Assembly (NCBI GenBank): GCA_043781855.1 | Contig: JAYWBB010000137.1 | Span: forward strand, 1 to 27,509 | Reading direction: 5' to 3' | DNA: 27,509 bases | Source: Nevskia sp043781855 | GTDB lineage: Bacteria > Pseudomonadota > Gammaproteobacteria > Nevskiales > Nevskiaceae | Shown here: positions 26,884 to 27,509 of the stretch, in pieces | Layout: each line of letters starts with the position of its first letter | Numbering within the stretch: position 1 is the first letter of the stretch | The notes under the pieces: model-generated | Seen by the model: only the letters and a program-made list of their open reading frames with translations | Databases searched by the model: none | Told to the model about the DNA's origin: nothing | Translations under genes and position numbers: made by a program

Positions 26884-27509
26884 ATGCAGAACTCCCTTTT
26901 CTCCAACTCGGGCGACGTCGACCCCGGATCGTCAGGCAAGGTCGGCACCAGCGGCGCAAAGGTCCTGGCCGCACCGCTGGACGCCGCACACAAGGCGCTC
27001 GCTGAGGTACTTCGGCCGCAACTGCGGCTCGGCACGTCTTCGTGGAATTACGCGGGATGGACCGGCAAGATCTGGGATCGCGACTACTCCGAGGCCCTGC
27101 TCTCGAAACACGGCCTGAGCGCCTATGCGCAACATCCGCTGCTGCGCACCGTCAGTCTGGATCGCGGGTTTTACCGGCCGCTGTCGGTCGGTCAGTACAC
27201 GAGCTATGCGGCGCAGGTACCGGACGATTTCCGTTTCGTCGTCAAGGCGCCGAGCATCGTGACGGATGCGCTGGTGCGTGGCGAAAACGGACGCGGCATG
27301 CAGGCGAACCCGGCTTTTCTGAGCCCCGATCTGGCCGTTCGCGAATTTGTTCAACCTGCGCTCGATGGCTTGAAACACAAGCTGGGCGCGCTCGTGTTCC
27401 AGCTGAGCCCGCTGCCGATGCCGATGCTCGAACGATTACCCGCAGTGCTCGAACGACTGCGCTCAATGTTGCGCGTGATGCCTCGTCTGCAGCCGATAGC
27501 TCCGGACGG
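26884..27509 (+). CDS. DUF72-family protein, N-terminal part (cut by window end)
   Basis: The frame is open from ATG 26884 to the last base, giving 208 residues. After a polar leader of about 45 residues comes LRLGTSSWNYAGWTGKIW, the signature start of DUF72 (YecE-like TIM-barrel) proteins. SLDRGFYRPLS, FRFVVKAPS and LGALVFQLSP follow, matching successive barrel strands. The biochemical role of this family is unknown. An in-frame ATG at 26842 is an alternative start; neither has a strong ribosome site. The gene is divergent from tadA. Confidence 0.85.
   Translation, partial: MQNSLFSNSGDVDPGSSGKVGTSGAKVLAAPLDAAHKALAEVLRPQLRLGTSSWNYAGWTGKIWDRDYSEALLSKHGLSAYAQHPLLRTVSLDRGFYRPLSVGQYTSYAAQVPDDFRFVVKAPSIVTDALVRGENGRGMQANPAFLSPDLAVREFVQPALDGLKHKLGALVFQLSPLPMPMLERLPAVLERLRSMLRVMPRLQPIAPD

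Overview
This is a high-GC, gene-dense chromosomal window, apparently from a gammaproteobacterium. The Orn, PhoP/PhoQ, ElaA, GspA/GspB, FimV-like and TadA proteins and the haem-less bacterial cystathionine beta-synthase fit the Xanthomonadales/Nevskiales side of that class. This placement comes from gene families only; there is no rRNA to confirm it. About 24 protein genes, one tRNA and one toxin-gene relic are supported. No gene-free stretch exceeds 300 bases, and no insertion sequence, prophage or CRISPR array is seen.

Layout. 1-367: end of an ABC-2 permease. 556-3526 (+): glycine-zipper protein, PepSY-like protein, PhoP-like regulator and PhoQ-like kinase. 3536-4501 (-): a small lipoprotein and oligoribonuclease. 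4573-6408 (+): cystathionine beta-synthase and nikR, nearly touching. 6601-8670 (-): a TonB-dependent receptor whose promoter region carries a NikR-type palindrome. 8820-9998 (+): cystathionine gamma-synthase/lyase, then the tail of a dead RelE-family toxin gene (10013-10120). 10151-10968 (+): pterin dehydratase and an ElaA-type acetyltransferase. 11066-13758 (+): gspA and gspB. 13833-15053 (-): argD. 15258-15333 (-): tRNA-Ala(CGC). 15522-17726 (+): a secreted S8 protease with a GlyGly-CTERM-like tail. 17900-18148 (+): a small unknown protein. 18177-19627 (-): LOG-family protein and gmhA. 19781-22378 (+): clpB. 22373-25803 (-): a short FimV-like protein and a degenerate GGDEF-EAL protein in one overlapping operon. 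25942-26696 (-): tadA and a small lipoprotein. 26884-end (+): a DUF72 protein cut by the window edge.

How the parts may work together. NikR, a TonB-dependent receptor and a GTATGA/TCATAC palindrome upstream of that receptor form a self-contained predicted nickel-responsive outer-membrane uptake unit. It sits between the two transsulfuration enzymes. GspA/GspB and the GlyGly-CTERM-like protease both point to type II secretion. The FimV-like/GGDEF-EAL pair looks like a polar or envelope c-di-GMP receptor module: the enzyme motifs are lost but several EAL ligand residues remain. A quasi-perfect 33-base palindrome lies in the gmhA-clpB divergent promoter region and carries a CTTGAA motif in each direction.
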